From contig JANBPK010000707.1 in NCBI GenBank assembly GCA_027579435.1, positions 124,001 through 188,000 of the forward strand: a stretch of 64,000 bases of DNA, read 5' to 3'. The notes below the pieces were generated by a model that saw nothing but the letters and a program-made list of their open reading frames with translations, did no database searches and was not told where the DNA came from. The DNA is from Candolleomyces eurysporus. Taxonomy: Eukaryota; Basidiomycota; Agaricomycetes; Agaricales; Psathyrellaceae. A program made the translations under genes and the position numbers. Shown piece by piece: positions 1 through 13,218 of the stretch (within the stretch, counting starts at the first letter, position 1; the number at the start of each line of letters is the position of its first letter).

Positions 1-2705
1 TTATCATCCACGCTCTGCCCCCACCTTCTCNTCGCAACCGTCTCAAGGAACACCACAAACTGCTCCATATGGTCCGCAAAATGCGGGAAGTATATCCTCG
101 GAGAGAGTCTCTTCATAGGAGGACCAGGAGCCGGAACNTGAATTATTCCTGAAGCTGGAGCGGCGTTTGTGCCGGCAGACCCAGTACGAGGGGGTGGCGT
201 TGGCGCTCGACCCGCAGGTTCATANAAGGACTCTCCACGACGCGGTGCAGAGATGGTATCGGCTCTGATAGTCTTGATGGAAGGTGAAGGGGGCGTGAAT
301 GTTTCAGCTGAAGAGATGACAGTGGGGGCTGCGATCGCTGCGGCGCGATTCAGTGCGAGGTAGGAAAGGTATGATGGGGCGGGGGCTTGTGGTTGCTTGG
401 CGCTGCCTGCCTCTTGGTCTTCCTCCGGTTCGGTGAGTGGACCGCCGGTGCTGGTACACAGGTCGACTAGGAGTTGGGTGGTCTCTTCTGGTAGGCTCTG
501 CAGCATAGCCCGACCGTACCGAGCAAGATTGCTCTCGGCCTGTACAAACAGACAGATACCACGTCAGACATCCGAACATGGATGAGAGTGGATGTCAGTA
601 CATACCGCTTCTGGCCCCAGTTTCCTCAGATACGCAAGAGCATCCTTCACATTCCCTGCGTCCTCAATCTGGATCCTCAGGTAATCTTCATGCCTTTCGT
701 ACTTCTTCGCCAGGTATGAAGCGTGTTCGAAATACCCTGCTTGTCTGCACACTCGAATCGCTGTATCCAAGTCGAAAGGCAGCTCGTCGGCATCCCCTGA
801 GTCTCTTCGGGACTCTGTCTTGATGAAGCTATCCAGGCGATTGACGTCCTTGAGTTTGGTGTATGTATTCAGGAGGAGTGTCGTGTGGTCTGAATTAGCG
901 ACGCCGAGAGTGTGGAGTTCTTGCAGGTAGGTGACGAGGTTATGTATTCGCTGAGAGTCCAGGAACTGAGGATGTCGGTCGTGTCAGAAAATANATTTGG
1001 ATTGGGATGAGCTAGTGGACCGTACCTTGCGAATGACGTAGCTGGGTTGGACGAAACCGATCGTCTTGAGATACTGTTGCATCGCCTCATCATAGTTGCC
1101 CTTTGCATATAGATGGTCTCCGTATTGCTTGTGAATGTCCGCGACGCTGGCATCNTCCATATTTTGAGTCTTCGCCAGGTTCAGTGCAACCGGATACAGA
1201 GACTTCCGGTANAGCATGTCCAACTTGTCCGCAGTCGACTTTTCTTCNAGCGATAGCAACTAGGCATAAGGNATCAGCTTTGANTGNNCCACGGANAAAT
1301 GNGAGGNCCCTACATTCCCATCCGTCGAGAGTACATAGATCTTGCCCCACTGCGAAACNACCTCTCTCACACCTTGCTTAAAGGCTCCCGAGTAGGCCAC
1401 GAGCTTGTTATCCAGATCGAACACATTCACTTTGGTAATGTCTGTTTCACCTGGGTTCGACGANCGCGCNACGAAGTTGCGAACGGTAGCCGAAGCTGCC
1501 GCTGCGGTGGGGAAGAACGGAGGCGAGACGATGACAAGGTAGCTCAAGTGCGTGTGCACAGAGGACTTGTGGCCTAAGACANAATGACTTTTTCAGAACA
1601 NGTTCATTCGAGNCTCGAAAACGGGAAGCTGACCTTCATAGGCAAGACAGGCACCTCTGCCATCGGTNCTGCAGATATACAGGGCCTCGTCACGAGCAAC
1701 NACCATGTCATGNGCACGCCAGTCCATCGTCGCACATCCAAGTCCGCTCCCAATCTCGTCNACGACTGTTGGTACTCCGCCGCTCCCTCTGCCAGATGCT
1801 TGGTAGCACAAGACACGGTTCGTGGTTACGATGAAAAGGTAGGTATTCGGCGATTCTTCCGTGGGCTCTCGGAAGCCAAGTCCAGTGATCGGTTCTGTAG
1901 GTGATTCGTGTACTACCCGAGATTTTGGAAGGGCGGTGAGTGACGTTGAGCCTGCGAGGGANTGGTCCAGGTGTCGGTAGAGTATAACNGTGCCATCTCC
2001 CAAGCCGATCGAAAGGTGNGANAGGGTGGCGGATAGNGCGACCGTCGTAACCTGNGGAGTGTCAGAGTAGTCAANTATAGGTAAAAGGGAACGAGATNCT
2101 AACAGGATGTGGTCGATTGCTCAACTGNATCTTCGTTGAGCGCAAGAGGTTCGGTGCTCCAGTCTTGCTGTCCCGGTTCTCCAAATCCCAAATTTTGAGC
2201 AACGGAGACTTTACGGTGTCTTCTTCCTAGAGCTAGTAAGAATAAGGTCAACACGGATAAGCGGTAGTTGCAAACATACACCCAGAGTCACAAGGGTACC
2301 CTTCCGCTCGACCATATGGGTTACCCGCCCGCCGACATGGGCTACCCAACTGGTTATCGATTCGAACTCTCGATTCAGTAGGTGAACGCTGCCATGAATG
2401 TCTGCGACGAGCATTCCGGCAGAAGATGAGACCATTGTGGATATTTCGGCTGCAACCTAGGGGTCTGTTGTGAGATCTTGGTGATTGAAAGCCTCAGTAC
2501 CACATACCTTGAAGATATACGGTGAGCTTTCCAGGTCATGGGGATCTTTGACTGGAACTACATCGAAGAACGAGAACTGTCGCCACTACGAGCAAATGCC
2601 GTCAGCTCTACGGTGGTTGTCGTGCGATACGCTCGAACATACTACTGGTGCAGCCGCATTGGGATTCAAACCACTGCTCGACGTTCCTGGGGTGCTGGAG
2701 GCCAT
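1..2705 (-). CDS. VPS11: VPS11, HOPS/CORVET core subunit (C-terminal end off window)
   Basis: Product is the vacuolar sorting protein VPS11, a scaffold of the HOPS and CORVET tethering complexes acting in endosome-vacuole fusion. Start chosen at 2705: a short exon (MASSTPGTSSSG...) ends at a GT site and joins WRQFSFFDVVPVKDPHDLE, the usual fungal VPS11 opening (W-R-x-F-x-F-F-D). The beta-propeller half follows (GDGxVILYRHLD, LFIVTTNRVLCYQ). The alpha-solenoid half then carries the typical blocks YRKSLYPVALNLAK, QYGDHLYAKGNYDEAMQQY, TIGFVQPSYVIRK and DHTTLLLNTYTKLKD. The gene runs off the left edge before the RING-type zinc finger, so it is partial. Many N bases lie inside it. The ATG faces the ATP18 gene across about 495 bp. 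Family assignment is strong; exact exon edges in the N-rich part are not. Confidence 0.9.
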
Positions 2706-3199
2706 CCTGGGTTAAATATATCCTATATTCTCGCATAGAAATGTGAGCTTTGAAAAAATTCATTTACGGAGCAAACTCACGAGAATAATGCTCAACGGTC
2801 TAGGTTGGGTGCAAGTCTCTTTGGCTTTGAATCTTCCTCTCCTCTAATTCAAATTCGTCCACAACTCTTCGTATAGTCTCCTTGCTGATTGTATAGCCTA
2901 GAATCATAGTCAAAAGCGTGTTTCATTGGATATTCAGCAAATGTACCGACCTATATTTCGTGGATGGGTTGGGGACGCATGACGATGGACGCGCCGCTGC
3001 TGCACTGGATGATGGACTCAATGATGGATGCTCCATAAACGGCAATAGTTTCACACAGACCCACGGTCAACCATGCTCACGGTCCCGCCCGACGCTGCTC
3101 AGCACCTACCACCAGCACCACCACCCTCCCTTGTAAGCTTCAAATTCTATCTACCATACAAGAAAGCTAACGAGAGCTTAGACATTTAAATAGAAAACG

Positions 3200-3508
3200 A
3201 TGGCCTTCCTTGGATTGCGAAAGTGGCCCACTCCCGTACGTCCCAGCTTCCTCATGCCATGAATTTTTGACGAATGGCGTTCTGGTCATAATACAGATTG
3301 TCAAGCCTCTATGGCCTTTCCTCGTCTCCGGCTCCATCACCGCATACCTCGTCTACGGTGCTCAACAGTCGGGCGTTCGCTGTACGTGTCAATGAACCCT
3401 GGTGCAACTGTCCGAGCTCTGACACGTCTTTTTTTTACAGCTGCTGAATGGCGTGCCGACGCCCGCAACCCATACGCTGCCCAGATTGCCAAGGAAGCAT
3501 TGCATTAG
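3200..3508 (+). CDS. ATP18: Mitochondrial ATP synthase subunit J (Atp18-like)
   Basis: Three exons, 3200-3235, 3297-3381 and 3441-3508, give a protein of about 62 residues. It starts MAFLGLRKWPTP, continues IVKPLWPFLVSGSITAYLV and ends with a DARNPYA block. This matches fungal F1Fo-ATP synthase subunit J/i (Atp18): a short N-terminal stretch with the R/K-x-x-PTP-I-x-KPLWPF signature, one membrane helix, then a short charged tail with DPRNP-like sequence. It is an inner-membrane Fo component tied to ATP synthase dimers. Introns are 61 and 59 bp; the first leaves the frame intact, and the second splits a Ser codon. Too short and spliced to be seen as one open frame. Convergent with the acyl-CoA synthetase gene. 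Confidence 0.85.
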
Positions 3509-3972
3509 AGACGACACACCATCCCATTAGTCCAGTCGTTTTGTAATAGAGAAGGGAACTGGCAATAGGACGCTTTTGACACTCGCCTTGCACATACAGA
3601 CACACAGGCCAGACTGAAATTCATCCCCGAAAACCTGCCGTTTTCTGGAGGCTCGTAATTCCTCACTGGCACACTCAATGGGCCCGAACCCGCAAACCCA
3701 AGTATCCGTCATGAACCGTTAGCCGTCCGGCCGATAAGAGAGACCCTTGGCCGTCTTCCGTGATCCATCCTCGTGGCATTCGGGAAGTTCTCAAGAGGGG
3801 TTGAATTCCTCTGGGTCCACACCCCAAAGAACTGCAGTTGAGAAGCACACTTGGATACTATTACAACATCAAGATATCACAGATACATTCGAAAGCATGA
3901 TCTCGAATCGGGGTAACCAACAAGCAGTGCATCGTCCAAGTCCTTCATTGCTGCCACATATCCACGAACCTC

Positions 3973-6225
3973 TCAGCCGTTATAAGCAGTCTCGATTTCC
4001 GTCTTGAACACCTTCGCCACCATTCCCCTATTGACCTTCTGCGCAGCAGTCACCAACCCGTTCTCCGGAGTCCACTCCTCCGGGGTCAACACGACCGCTT
4101 CCAAGAGCTCCGCGCCCTTGAACTTGTTCTTCTTCCCGGTCTCGTTACATTCTTTCAAAACCACCTTCCTAACTTCTGCGTTGGTGCAGAGATCCGGGAA
4201 TGCCTGGTCCGCAATGGAAGAGTGGGGCGACGAGCGGAGGTACTGACGGAGGTTAGCTTCGTGAGGCACGACGATACCAACGGGTTGGGTAGCCTCTTGC
4301 GTTGCATAGACGCAAACGTTCGCTACGAGGTCGCATGACTTGTAGATCGCTTCAAGGCGTTCCAATGCGATATACTGTATGTGCGAAAAACAATCAATAA
4401 ATTGTTGAGGATTGAAGTGAAGATGCTTACCTCTCCGCTCTGTAACTTGATCAAGTTCTTCAGTCTGTCGACGAGACTCAAGGTTCCGTCTTCGTTCCAT
4501 TGGCCAACATCACCCGTCCTGAACCAGCCATCCTTGGTGAAGACGCTCTCGTCCGCGTTGAGGTCTGGCCTCTTGTAGTAGCCCTTGGTGACTGAAGGAC
4601 CTCTGACACAGATTTCGCCCTGCTGTGGGCCGTCGGGGTCGGAAGAGGTGTAGCCCATATCCGGACAGTCGAGCAACTTGACTTCAAGCGATGGGACGGG
4701 GACACCAACGGCGCCATACTGGTGCAACTCGGGTGGAAGGATCGCGCACATTCCGCACGTTTCAGTCATTCCATACCCTGCATTACAGCGTCAGCCAAAA
4801 GTTCATCTCTAATCACCACCGAAAAACTCACCTTGCATCAAAGGCATAACAGCCAAACTCATAAACTCCTGCGTATCCTTGCTAATCGCCGCACCGCCGT
4901 TAATCCCCCACCTAATATTCCCTCCAGTGGGCTCCCTCAAAGAGCTCAAAACAAACTCATCCGCCAACCAGCTCAACACAGGAACCCTGCGTTTCTGCAT
5001 ATGCATAGCAGCGCCCACAACCGTCTTCGTCACCCACCCCATCTTATCCAACTTGCCCACAATGCCCTTGCGTATGGTCTCCCAAACCGCCGGAACGCCA
5101 AGCATAATCGTCGGCTGGTACGCCGTCAAATCGCCTTTACAGTTCCTCACAGACGCGTCCGTAAGCGTCTTGGGCCTGGCATAGACAGAGGTGGCTCCCA
5201 CATAAATCGCTACGAGCTCCACGATAAACTCGAATACGTGGGCGAGCGGGAGGTACGCCAGGTACACCGTATCATCGGGTAAGTGGTGCCCGTACAGGAA
5301 GTGCACGGAGGAGACGGAGGCGATGAGGTTCTCGTGGCTGATTTGGACGCCCTTGGGCTTGCCGGTGCTACCGCTGGTATACATGATGCAGGCGTCGGTG
5401 TCGGGCGTGGGTCGGCGCGATGATAGATCGGCGTTGGCATTTTGTTTGCCTAGTTCACGCAGCTCGTCGATGTGGTAGGTCTTGATTCCGTCTCTGGCAG
5501 CAGCGATTTGCTGGAGGAGAGATTCTTTTGGTTTGCCGTCGTAAAAGACGAATTGGACGGTGGGTGTTTCGGGGAGGACTTTGAGAAGCATGGGGAATAG
5601 GTCGGCGTTGGTGAAGACCGCGCGACAGTTGGGCTCGTTGAGGGAATGAGCAAGGCCTTCCTGTCCGAGGGTTTCGTAGGACGTAGCGATGGGTGTCGAG
5701 ATGAGGGTGCATGCCTGCGAGACGAGCTGCCAGTTCACACTAACGACGCTCGGTCAATGATATACACAAAGCGTGGAGAACGAGAACACCTCACCTGGTC
5801 TGTGCATAAACATTAATGACATCATCCTGTCCAATTTCCAGCTTGACCAACGCTTTCGCGACTTGGGTAATGGCTTCATGATACTCCGTGAAAGTCCAGT
5901 ACTGAGGATCGCTAAGCTCGAAATACTTCCACGTCTTCTTCTCTTCGATTTCCTGGCCATTGACGACCTTCTTCACGACCTTTTCCTCGTCGTGCACTTT
6001 GACGATCTCTCGCCATCCCACAGCGCGCTTGTTGGGATGGCGCCTGACTGCGTGTTCCATGACGTCAGGGACGGTGGCGACGTCAACAGAGGGTTGGTGG
6101 AGGAGGTGGTCAGAGGTGACTGCGAGACGACGGATGGGGCCTTGGCCTGGCTTCGCAGGCGAGACCTCGACGGATCCAGCGCCAAAGTATCCTGATCGCA
6201 GGGAGAGCTTTGCTGTAGGAGACAT
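3973..6225 (-). CDS. Long-chain fatty acid-CoA ligase (FAA1/FAA4-like)
   Basis: ATP-dependent activation of long-chain fatty acids to acyl-CoA, for lipid synthesis, import or beta-oxidation. Four exons with introns near 5740-5794, 4778-4831 and about 4376-4430 give roughly 695 residues, the normal FAA1/FAA4 length. The ATP/AMP P-loop YTSGSTGKPKG is in exon 2. GYGMTETCG spans the second splice. The family signature DGWFRTGDVGQWNEDGTL, ending RLKNLIKLQSGE, spans the third, followed by YIALERLEAIY. The C-terminal catalytic Lys lies in the expected AAQKVNRGMV stretch near the end. The N-terminus lacks an obvious transit peptide or signal sequence. Start at 6225 is the first ATG of the frame and fits family length. 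No sign of damage. Confidence 0.93.
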
Positions 6226-8787
6226 AGCGAAAAATCGATAGTACTAGAGCGATTGCTAGCTTGGATTCTGGTTGAGGTTTTTATCCTGGAGAGACGGGCG
6301 CCTGGTCGGGAATGGGTACTAGGAGTAGCCGGTAGACAGTGGCGGATTTCTGCTTCGAGATGGTTGTACGTGTCGATGTGGCAGAGATGACAGGAAGGGT
6401 GTGCGCAGCGTGGTCTCTAGTTAAGCTCAGAGTTCAACTCCGCCGTTCAAATGACGAAAGGACTGGAGCCACGCGTGCACGGATCGAATGGAGCCGTCTT
6501 CTGATAATCTTTGCCCTCGTTGCATGATCGTCGAGATGTTCCTCTTGGACAAAACCTGAATTCGCTGGTGAACAAGATGATCGTAGAGGTCAAGAAATGA
6601 CGACAATTATGGTAACCCGTATGTGTCTTGGCGAAGCTTGGCCGAATACCGAGGACGAAACTGTATCCAGCAGCTCGGTGCCTGTTGTCATCAAAACATC
6701 AGAACAGTGGGGACGTGCCTTGAAATGAATTGAGGATCTCACTGCAGTCGACTGTTTATGAGTGGTCGTCTACCAGTTAGGTAGGTACAGGTATTGAGTC
6801 GCAGTAATGAACCATGTGGACCACAACGCCACGCCCCCAAAGAATGACCTGCAAGCATATTCATTGGTCACAAAGGCAGATTCATACCAATGTCTTGAAC
6901 GAGTCAACCCGGTAGACAAGAGAAAAACCAACTGGAACTGCGGAGGACGGTCAGGTGTCATAGGTCGAGTCGACTTGGCAAACCCCAGTGAGAGCTATTG
7001 ACGAGATTGTGGACGCGTCCGCGTTGTCAATGTGTTGTCGGACCAGGCGAGTCAAAGTATTTCATAGGAGATAAAATTCAGGTCAGTGCAACCCGGAATC
7101 TAGAGATGTTACAGAGGCACTGGCTGGAGAAGAGGCAGACAGCTCAAAGTGGCCGGCGGCAATGGGTGGCAGCTGCTCTCAACGAACTTTGCTGTCAAAA
7201 GCTTTGATCTATTACATGCGTTCGATGGAGACATGATACTTGAGCCCTCCAAAAGCTTTCCAAAAGAATGATTGAAGTTGATTATAGCCGCAAAGGTGAA
7301 CATGGTGCACAAAGTGACGAGTCAGCCCAGTGATACACAAGATGGGAGTTGGGTTTGAAAGCGCCGAGCCGGCGCTTTCGATCGCTTCAACGTTGAAGGC
7401 CACTTCCCTTTAGTTACTTCCGTTCGAACAGTTTAAACGAAGACATCTCAAGGGCCAGGAATATGATGTACTGAGACTTGTGTGTAGCGATGATAATAAC
7501 AGAAACTGAAATCTCATCGAAACACCCGCGCCCACTGTCTTGAATGGCTTCATTGCTCACACTTGTTAAATTTTAGCTATCATTTGTTGTGAAGAAAGAG
7601 TGGACTCAGGATGAAGTCAACGACACTATCACGACTATTGGCTCTGCCTGGAGGAGGTGCCAATAACTACCAATAACTTCGACAATCTCGAAGTCAATAC
7701 AGGAAACTCAGATTCAACATTGCGTAGAGAAACTAGGATCAAGGGCTGATGAATCTGATGTTGTCTCGATAGTCATAGCATTGAAACCCCTGAACGCTAT
7801 CACGATGTTATCCACCTCCCCCAGTCGTTCCTTCAGACTGGGGTATACCGTCGGCGTAGACCTATTCTCTACTAGGTGAACGCAGACTTGGATAATAAGT
7901 GCTTGAGATGCCTTCACGACCTTCCGATTGAGAGGTTGTGGACCCCTCGTAAGGTTGTCAGGTATCTTCGGGAATCGTAAGTGCCGTTCTTTACTACTTT
8001 ATCTTACTGAAAGTAAGGTTCACTTTCCGGGCATTTACTCCTAGGTTCAAGATATTCCAAATCCCAACGGTACTCGAAATCAGGATAAATTTTGATTATG
8101 AGCAAAGCAAAATAACTCGTACTACAGCCATTCTAGGATATTGATTCCATCTCCATCTAAGAGCCTTCGAGTTCATACATGCCATCCGCCTCAAGCTCGA
8201 ATTGGCGTCCTTCACTCGGCGACCCCTCGACCCCTTCCTCCCCTGAGACAGGTTTAGACATGTTCACTAGCTAAAAGTGATCAAATCGATTTCTTGACAA
8301 TTTTATCGGGTTTGGGAAGCACTAAACCAAGTCTTGTGATGCAGGAGGAAGGATCGTTGACGCACTTGTACAAAAAAGACGAACAGCTTGTCCTCAGCAC
8401 ACGCTGCGAGGAGGTAAGAGTTCCGAAATAGCGGGACAGACGGGATCCAAGATGGCTCGGTGGTGCTCGTGCTGCGGGATTTTCGTAAATTAGCTTGCTC
8501 GGGGACGACGAGCGAGCTGGGCGTCCGTTCTTGGATCGAGCCTTCAACCTTTGACCTACCGAGTCTTTGACGCGCTGATGAGACCCAGCTTTGATGGTAC
8601 GTGACTGACGACACTTAGATAACACAATTGACCGCGTGTGACGTGCATAGGATTTCACAATTGCAGGCATTTGGCCAGGTATCACAGCCTCGATTTAATT
8701 TCATTCTGGCCATAACGGTTGGTGTGCACGATTTCACTTGCTCCTCTCACCCTCACTGCTTTGCTAGATTCCCTCCATCCCCACACG
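6226..8787. other. Intergenic region, no supported gene
   Basis: About 2.5 kb between the acyl-CoA ligase start and the first NACHT gene. Short open frames exist on both strands (for example 8281-8685 minus) but none shows a recognisable domain, consistent splicing or family resemblance. The left end presumably holds the acyl-CoA ligase promoter. No tRNA, repeat array or transposase remnant was recognised by eye. Confidence 0.5.
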
Positions 8788-11638
8788 ATGCTCAAGTGGC
8801 CTAGGTTCCTGCCCCGCTTCGGCTCAGTTTTCTTCGAGGGTCCCAGCAACTCGGCTTCTGAACACACGACCTGGGTTGACTCAGCGCCTAATCAGGGTGT
8901 CCACCCATCCACACCTTATAACCCTCCGACACCTTCCCTTCCGCAAGACTCCATTCCTCAGTTGTCAAAGCACCCGTCTACAAACGAAGCCGATCGATTT
9001 GAATCGTTCCGCTCTTCGGCAAACGCTACCCGCCTCGTAGCCTCCACCTCGGCCCCGGTTGCACAAGAACCCCTCTCAGAGTTATCAATCCGCCCTGCTA
9101 CAAGCGGCAGCAAGACTACGACATCACACGATAATCAAGACCATGTTCTATCTGCCCATTTTCTGCAAACACACTCTCAGGTTAGACTGCCGTCGGAATC
9201 CTTGACTGAGGATGCACCGGGAAGTCAATCGATCCTCGCCGGCGCTCACCATTTTCAAATGAGGGACTTGATCTATGCACCCAATGCAGCTCAGGTTAAT
9301 ATAGTCAACGAAACGTCGATCCAACATAATGCTGTCAACATTGGTGCGTGGACTACTGTAGCTATCAGTCGAATCTACTGATACGGCGCCTGGCAGAACG
9401 AGCCAGGTTCGATGCGCTTCCAAAGCATCCAGAAATGAGTGTGAAGCGAGCGGAGTACCTACCTGACAGTCGAAAGCCGGATGTCGAGGAGTTATGCGAA
9501 CGGGAGTCAAGTGGGACTGAGCTTGTGCTGTGCATTCATGGGCCGGCTGGCATAGGCAAGTCGACGCTTGCTGGCCACCTCTCAGACAAGTTTCGGTCAG
9601 CCGATCGCTTGGCGGGCTCGGTTTCGTTGAGCGCCTTTTCCGACAGATACGTCGGGCCGAGACGATCATCAAGATGCTGGCTCACGAAATCGGGAGCATC
9701 CATCCGCAGGCAATACCAAAGATTGTGGAAGCAATGGATCAATGCCATTGTACCTCGCTCGAAAACCACCTTGAGAAGTACATCCTCGAGCCCTTGCGAT
9801 CACTCAACCGCCAGCAACCCCTCGTCATCATCATCGATGCCATGGACGAATGGCGGGATCATCCGACATTCATCAAAGCGCTCGCTCACCTCAACTCACA
9901 AAGTCACGTCGTCAAATTCTTCATCACGGACCGTTTGAACCCATGTGCTTCCCACTTACCCGGAATTGAGAAGATCTCCATCCGCACATACGCTCTTGGT
10001 CCTATTTCAAAGGAGGTTATCAAGACCTATTTCCACAAACATCTGGAGACCGTCCCGTGGGAGGATGGGCGAATGGCAACCCCTTCCGACGTCGACAAGC
10101 TCACGGAGCTCTCAGGGGGTCTCCCGGTCTGGGCTGCGACTGTGATCGGGTTGCTTTCGCATCGGCTCAGCGAGTCGCCGCCCCACGAAATTCTCGAAGA
10201 GATTGTCGGAAGTAGGCGCCAAGTTGGTGGTAGTGATGGGCTCGGGGAGTTGTATTGCAATGCGCTTTTACGCCTCTTCCGCTCTCCTGAAGACCAAAGA
10301 CAGCTCCGACGGTATCTAGGAGCGAGTATTGGCCTTCAAGAAGCACTTTCCCCGTTCGACTTCTCGATGCTTGCAGAAATCCGTACCCACCTTATAAACC
10401 GCATTCAATTCGATCTATCCGCGCTCCAAACCCGATCCCCGCCTCTAGGTTCGGAGGGGATGGTTCACCCAGCAACAACGCTCTTCCATATGTCATTTCT
10501 CGAGTATGTCCAAGCCACAACAACAGAAAGCTCTTTCTCGATCTCCACCTTGGATTCCCACTCTACGCTGGGCTTGAGCTGTCTCAAGCAGCTTACCGGG
10601 CTTCCATCGTCGTCACATCATGTCTCCGATCTATACAACCACCAACATTATGCCATGAAGTACTGGCCGTTCCATGTGTTCAAGGGAACCCCACGCTCAC
10701 ACGAGCGATGGTCACAGACAGAGCACTGTTCGACGCTACGGAAGATCACAGCCGAGACACAACGGCAATGGGCAGCCTTGTTTCTCGAGAGCTTGGTACC
10801 CGGTAAAATGGATACGACAATGATGGATAATATTGGTTCGGAAGATGGTATGGTGTCGATTCTGAGCAAACTTGCCAATTCTCTGGACAAAATTGGTCAA
10901 GATTGCTGGGAATTTCAGGTGGCTTGTCTGGAGGTTGCCATACGGATAGATGATGGCGATGCTGAAGTGTGGTCACAGCTTGGAAAGTGCTACAAAGTGC
11001 GGGGCAGTAGGACAGGTATCCTTCAGATGCATGAAGAAGCGGTGGTGGCCTTTCAACATGCTTTACATATTCAAACCAACCGGCATCCTGATCATGCAAA
11101 ATCACTCAACAACATTGCTGCTGCCCTTATGTCCTGTTATAAGCAAAATGGAGATAGGGATATCCTTAGCAAGGCAATTTCATGCCACCAAGAAGCACTT
11201 GCACTCCGCCCAGCACCTCACCCAGATCGCTCCACATCACTCAACAACCTTGCTATTGCTCTTCAATCCCTCTATAGGTGCAATGGTAGCATTGGAACAT
11301 TGACTGAGGTGATTTCACTGCATCGTGAAGCACTTGGACTCCGCCCTCAACCTCACCCAGCTCGCCCCATATCACTTAACAACCTTGCCTTTGCTCTTCG
11401 ATGCCAATTTGATCAAAATGGAAGTGTGGACGTTCTCAATGAAGCAATATCACTTTGGCGTGAACTACTGGCTCTCCATCCCCCTGGGCACAGATACCAG
11501 CAGGTTGTGGTCCACTGCCTTGCAGAGCTTCTTGAAAAGCGATATGAGGTGACTGGAGATAACCAAGACAAGGGAGAAATTGAGCATCTGAAGACACAAT
11601 TGGCCCTTTTGCACCAGCAGGAAAAAGCCAAGAAATAA
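8788..11638 (+). CDS. NACHT NTPase with C-terminal TPR repeats (frame break near 9652)
   Basis: NLR-like STAND NTPase of the NACHT-TPR kind common in agaricomycetes; proposed roles are self/non-self recognition and cell death, but none is shown here. Exon 1 (8788-9343) encodes a Ser/Pro/Thr-rich N-terminus. A 53-bp intron (9344-9396, branch-like CTACTGAT) joins in frame to ERARFDALPKHPEMSVKR. Walker A GPAGIGKST is at about 9540-9566 and Walker B PLVIIIDAMDEW at about 9818-9850. After the NACHT helical region come TPR units of about 43 residues containing SLNNLAxAL and ALxLRPxPHPxR (11041-11500). Between 9640 and 9665 the reading frame changes (SAFSDRYVG to ETIIKMLAHEIG) with one base too few, so the gene is a recent pseudogene or carries a sequencing error. 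The ATG at 8788 is the first in frame. About 932 residues if the break is an error. Confidence 0.75.
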
Positions 11639-12133
11639 GGATTGCTCAGGCTTGTTCAGCTCACATGCACAGGTATGTTATTCTCTCAACAATTAGTTCA
11701 TGTTTCCTTCACTACTATGGCACTGGGATTTAGGGATAAGGCTTCTGTGTACTCCCCTTCAAAGTATTTGTTGAGGAATGCATGGTGGTTGCTCGAGACA
11801 GCAAGCTGGAAGTTGTCACAGATATCCCTTGGTAGTGGCTAACCATGCTAGTAGCAAACTCATCTCCTTATTTCTTGCTCTATCTCTTTCACCATAATTT
11901 ACTATTAACCCTTTGTTGAAGAATCTTTTTTTACTTACAAATAAATAAATTCATAAATACTCAAAATATTGTTACATTGCTTGTATTATTAGCTTTGGAA
12001 TTGGACTTACTGTTGACTATTGCTCATGCTTGAGAATCCCTAACCCACCTTCACTGATTAAGTCCAAGCATGAAGAACTTGATCAGATTGAAGTCAAGTG
12101 GGTCATGGAGCATCAAAAACTTCACTCACACAC

Positions 12134-12553
12134 ATGAGAAATTGCAACTTTGTGAAGCACAATAATGAGATTGGTGCTGCCAAGCTCAGAACACACGCAC
12201 AACAACCAACCAAGACACAACCTATACCCAGGCCATGTGTAGTCAAGCGGTGTGAGAGTAAGGCAGTGCCCAGGGAATCCTTAATACAATTAAACGAAGA
12301 GTGGGATGTGAATTGTTATGGGTTTGCTAAAGTCTTTCTTGCAAGAAAGTCTAAGTGGTTCAAGTGGGTGACAGCCAGTGGCAGGGTTCCAATGTATTTC
12401 TTGTTTGGTGATGAAAACTGCCCAGTGTACGAGGGCGGGGTTCTTGGAAAGGTGAAGGCAAAGATGCCAAAAACAGTAATGGACATGGGCTTCAGTCAAG
12501 AGGTCTTCCTTGATGAGAGGGGTGATCCACCCTTCCTCAGGTTGAAGAGCTAG
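12134..12553 (+). CDS. Unrecognised ORF in AT-rich island (doubtful)
   Basis: From the first ATG (12134) this frame encodes about 139 residues, rich in Lys, with KSKWFKWVTASGRVPMYF and a C-terminal FLDERGDPPFLRLKS. No domain is recognised, and an equally long frame lies antisense over its 3' half. Its position in a repeat-like island next to a NACHT-TPR gene makes a transposon or gag-like remnant as likely as a real gene. Confidence 0.2.
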   Translation: MRNCNFVKHNNEIGAAKLRTHAQQPTKTQPIPRPCVVKRCESKAVPRESLIQLNEEWDVNCYGFAKVFLARKSKWFKWVTASGRVPMYFLFGDENCPVYEGGVLGKVKAKMPKTVMDMGFSQEVFLDERGDPPFLRLKS

Positions 12554-13218
12554 GGGGTTCTGAGGGGTTGATAAAGCTCCCTTGGGGTCTGTTGGGATCT
12601 GACTCTGCCCTCTTCTGCTTTGCAGGTCAAAGCCCAGCAGGGGTCTCAGACTCAGGCAAAGCACAAATAGAACTCGGAGCAGAGTTGATGATGGAAGGTG
12701 GATGGGAGCTTGTGAGAGTCCAGAGCTGTTGGAGGAGTTCTGGAGTCCGTTCAGCATAGTGTTGGTTGAGGAGGGCAAGGGCGGCAGTAAGCTCCAGAGT
12801 TGTTGGAGGACAAGGGATAGCACCTTGGGCAGTGTCAAGAATATCTTTAATAAGGTTATGTACTATGAATGACCCAAAACGGATCTTGGTTTTGGGTCCA
12901 AGGGTAAGATAGATTTGAACATAGATAATTAGGTTATTGAGTCGATTTTGGTCTTGGTGTAAATTGCAATGGTCATGCACTAGAGAAAGGACTAGCGCAA
13001 GGAGAGAGAGAGGGAGAGTTATATGAGTAAGCAAGAGAGTAGATTCTTGAGAACAAGCTGGGGAGTAACCACCTAGCTTGTGCTGCCTAAATGCGATACA
13101 AGCTACTGTGCCACAGTCCGTGCTGAGGCATACATTGGTAATTATGCAGTCCAGCTAAGTAATTGTCCATAGTCCATAGTCCAAGATTGCTAACTACGCA
13201 GTCCTAAGTTACTAAGTA

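Noticed and set aside
8281..8685. Minus-strand frame of 134 codons
   Set aside because: Basic, low-complexity translation with no motif; no splice or family support.
8719..8787. N-terminal extension of the NACHT gene
   Set aside because: It opens with TTG; the first ATG in frame is 8788.
12290..13034. Long minus-strand open frames in the AT-rich island
   Set aside because: They overlap a plus-strand frame, show no domain and sit in repeat-like sequence; not supportable as genes.
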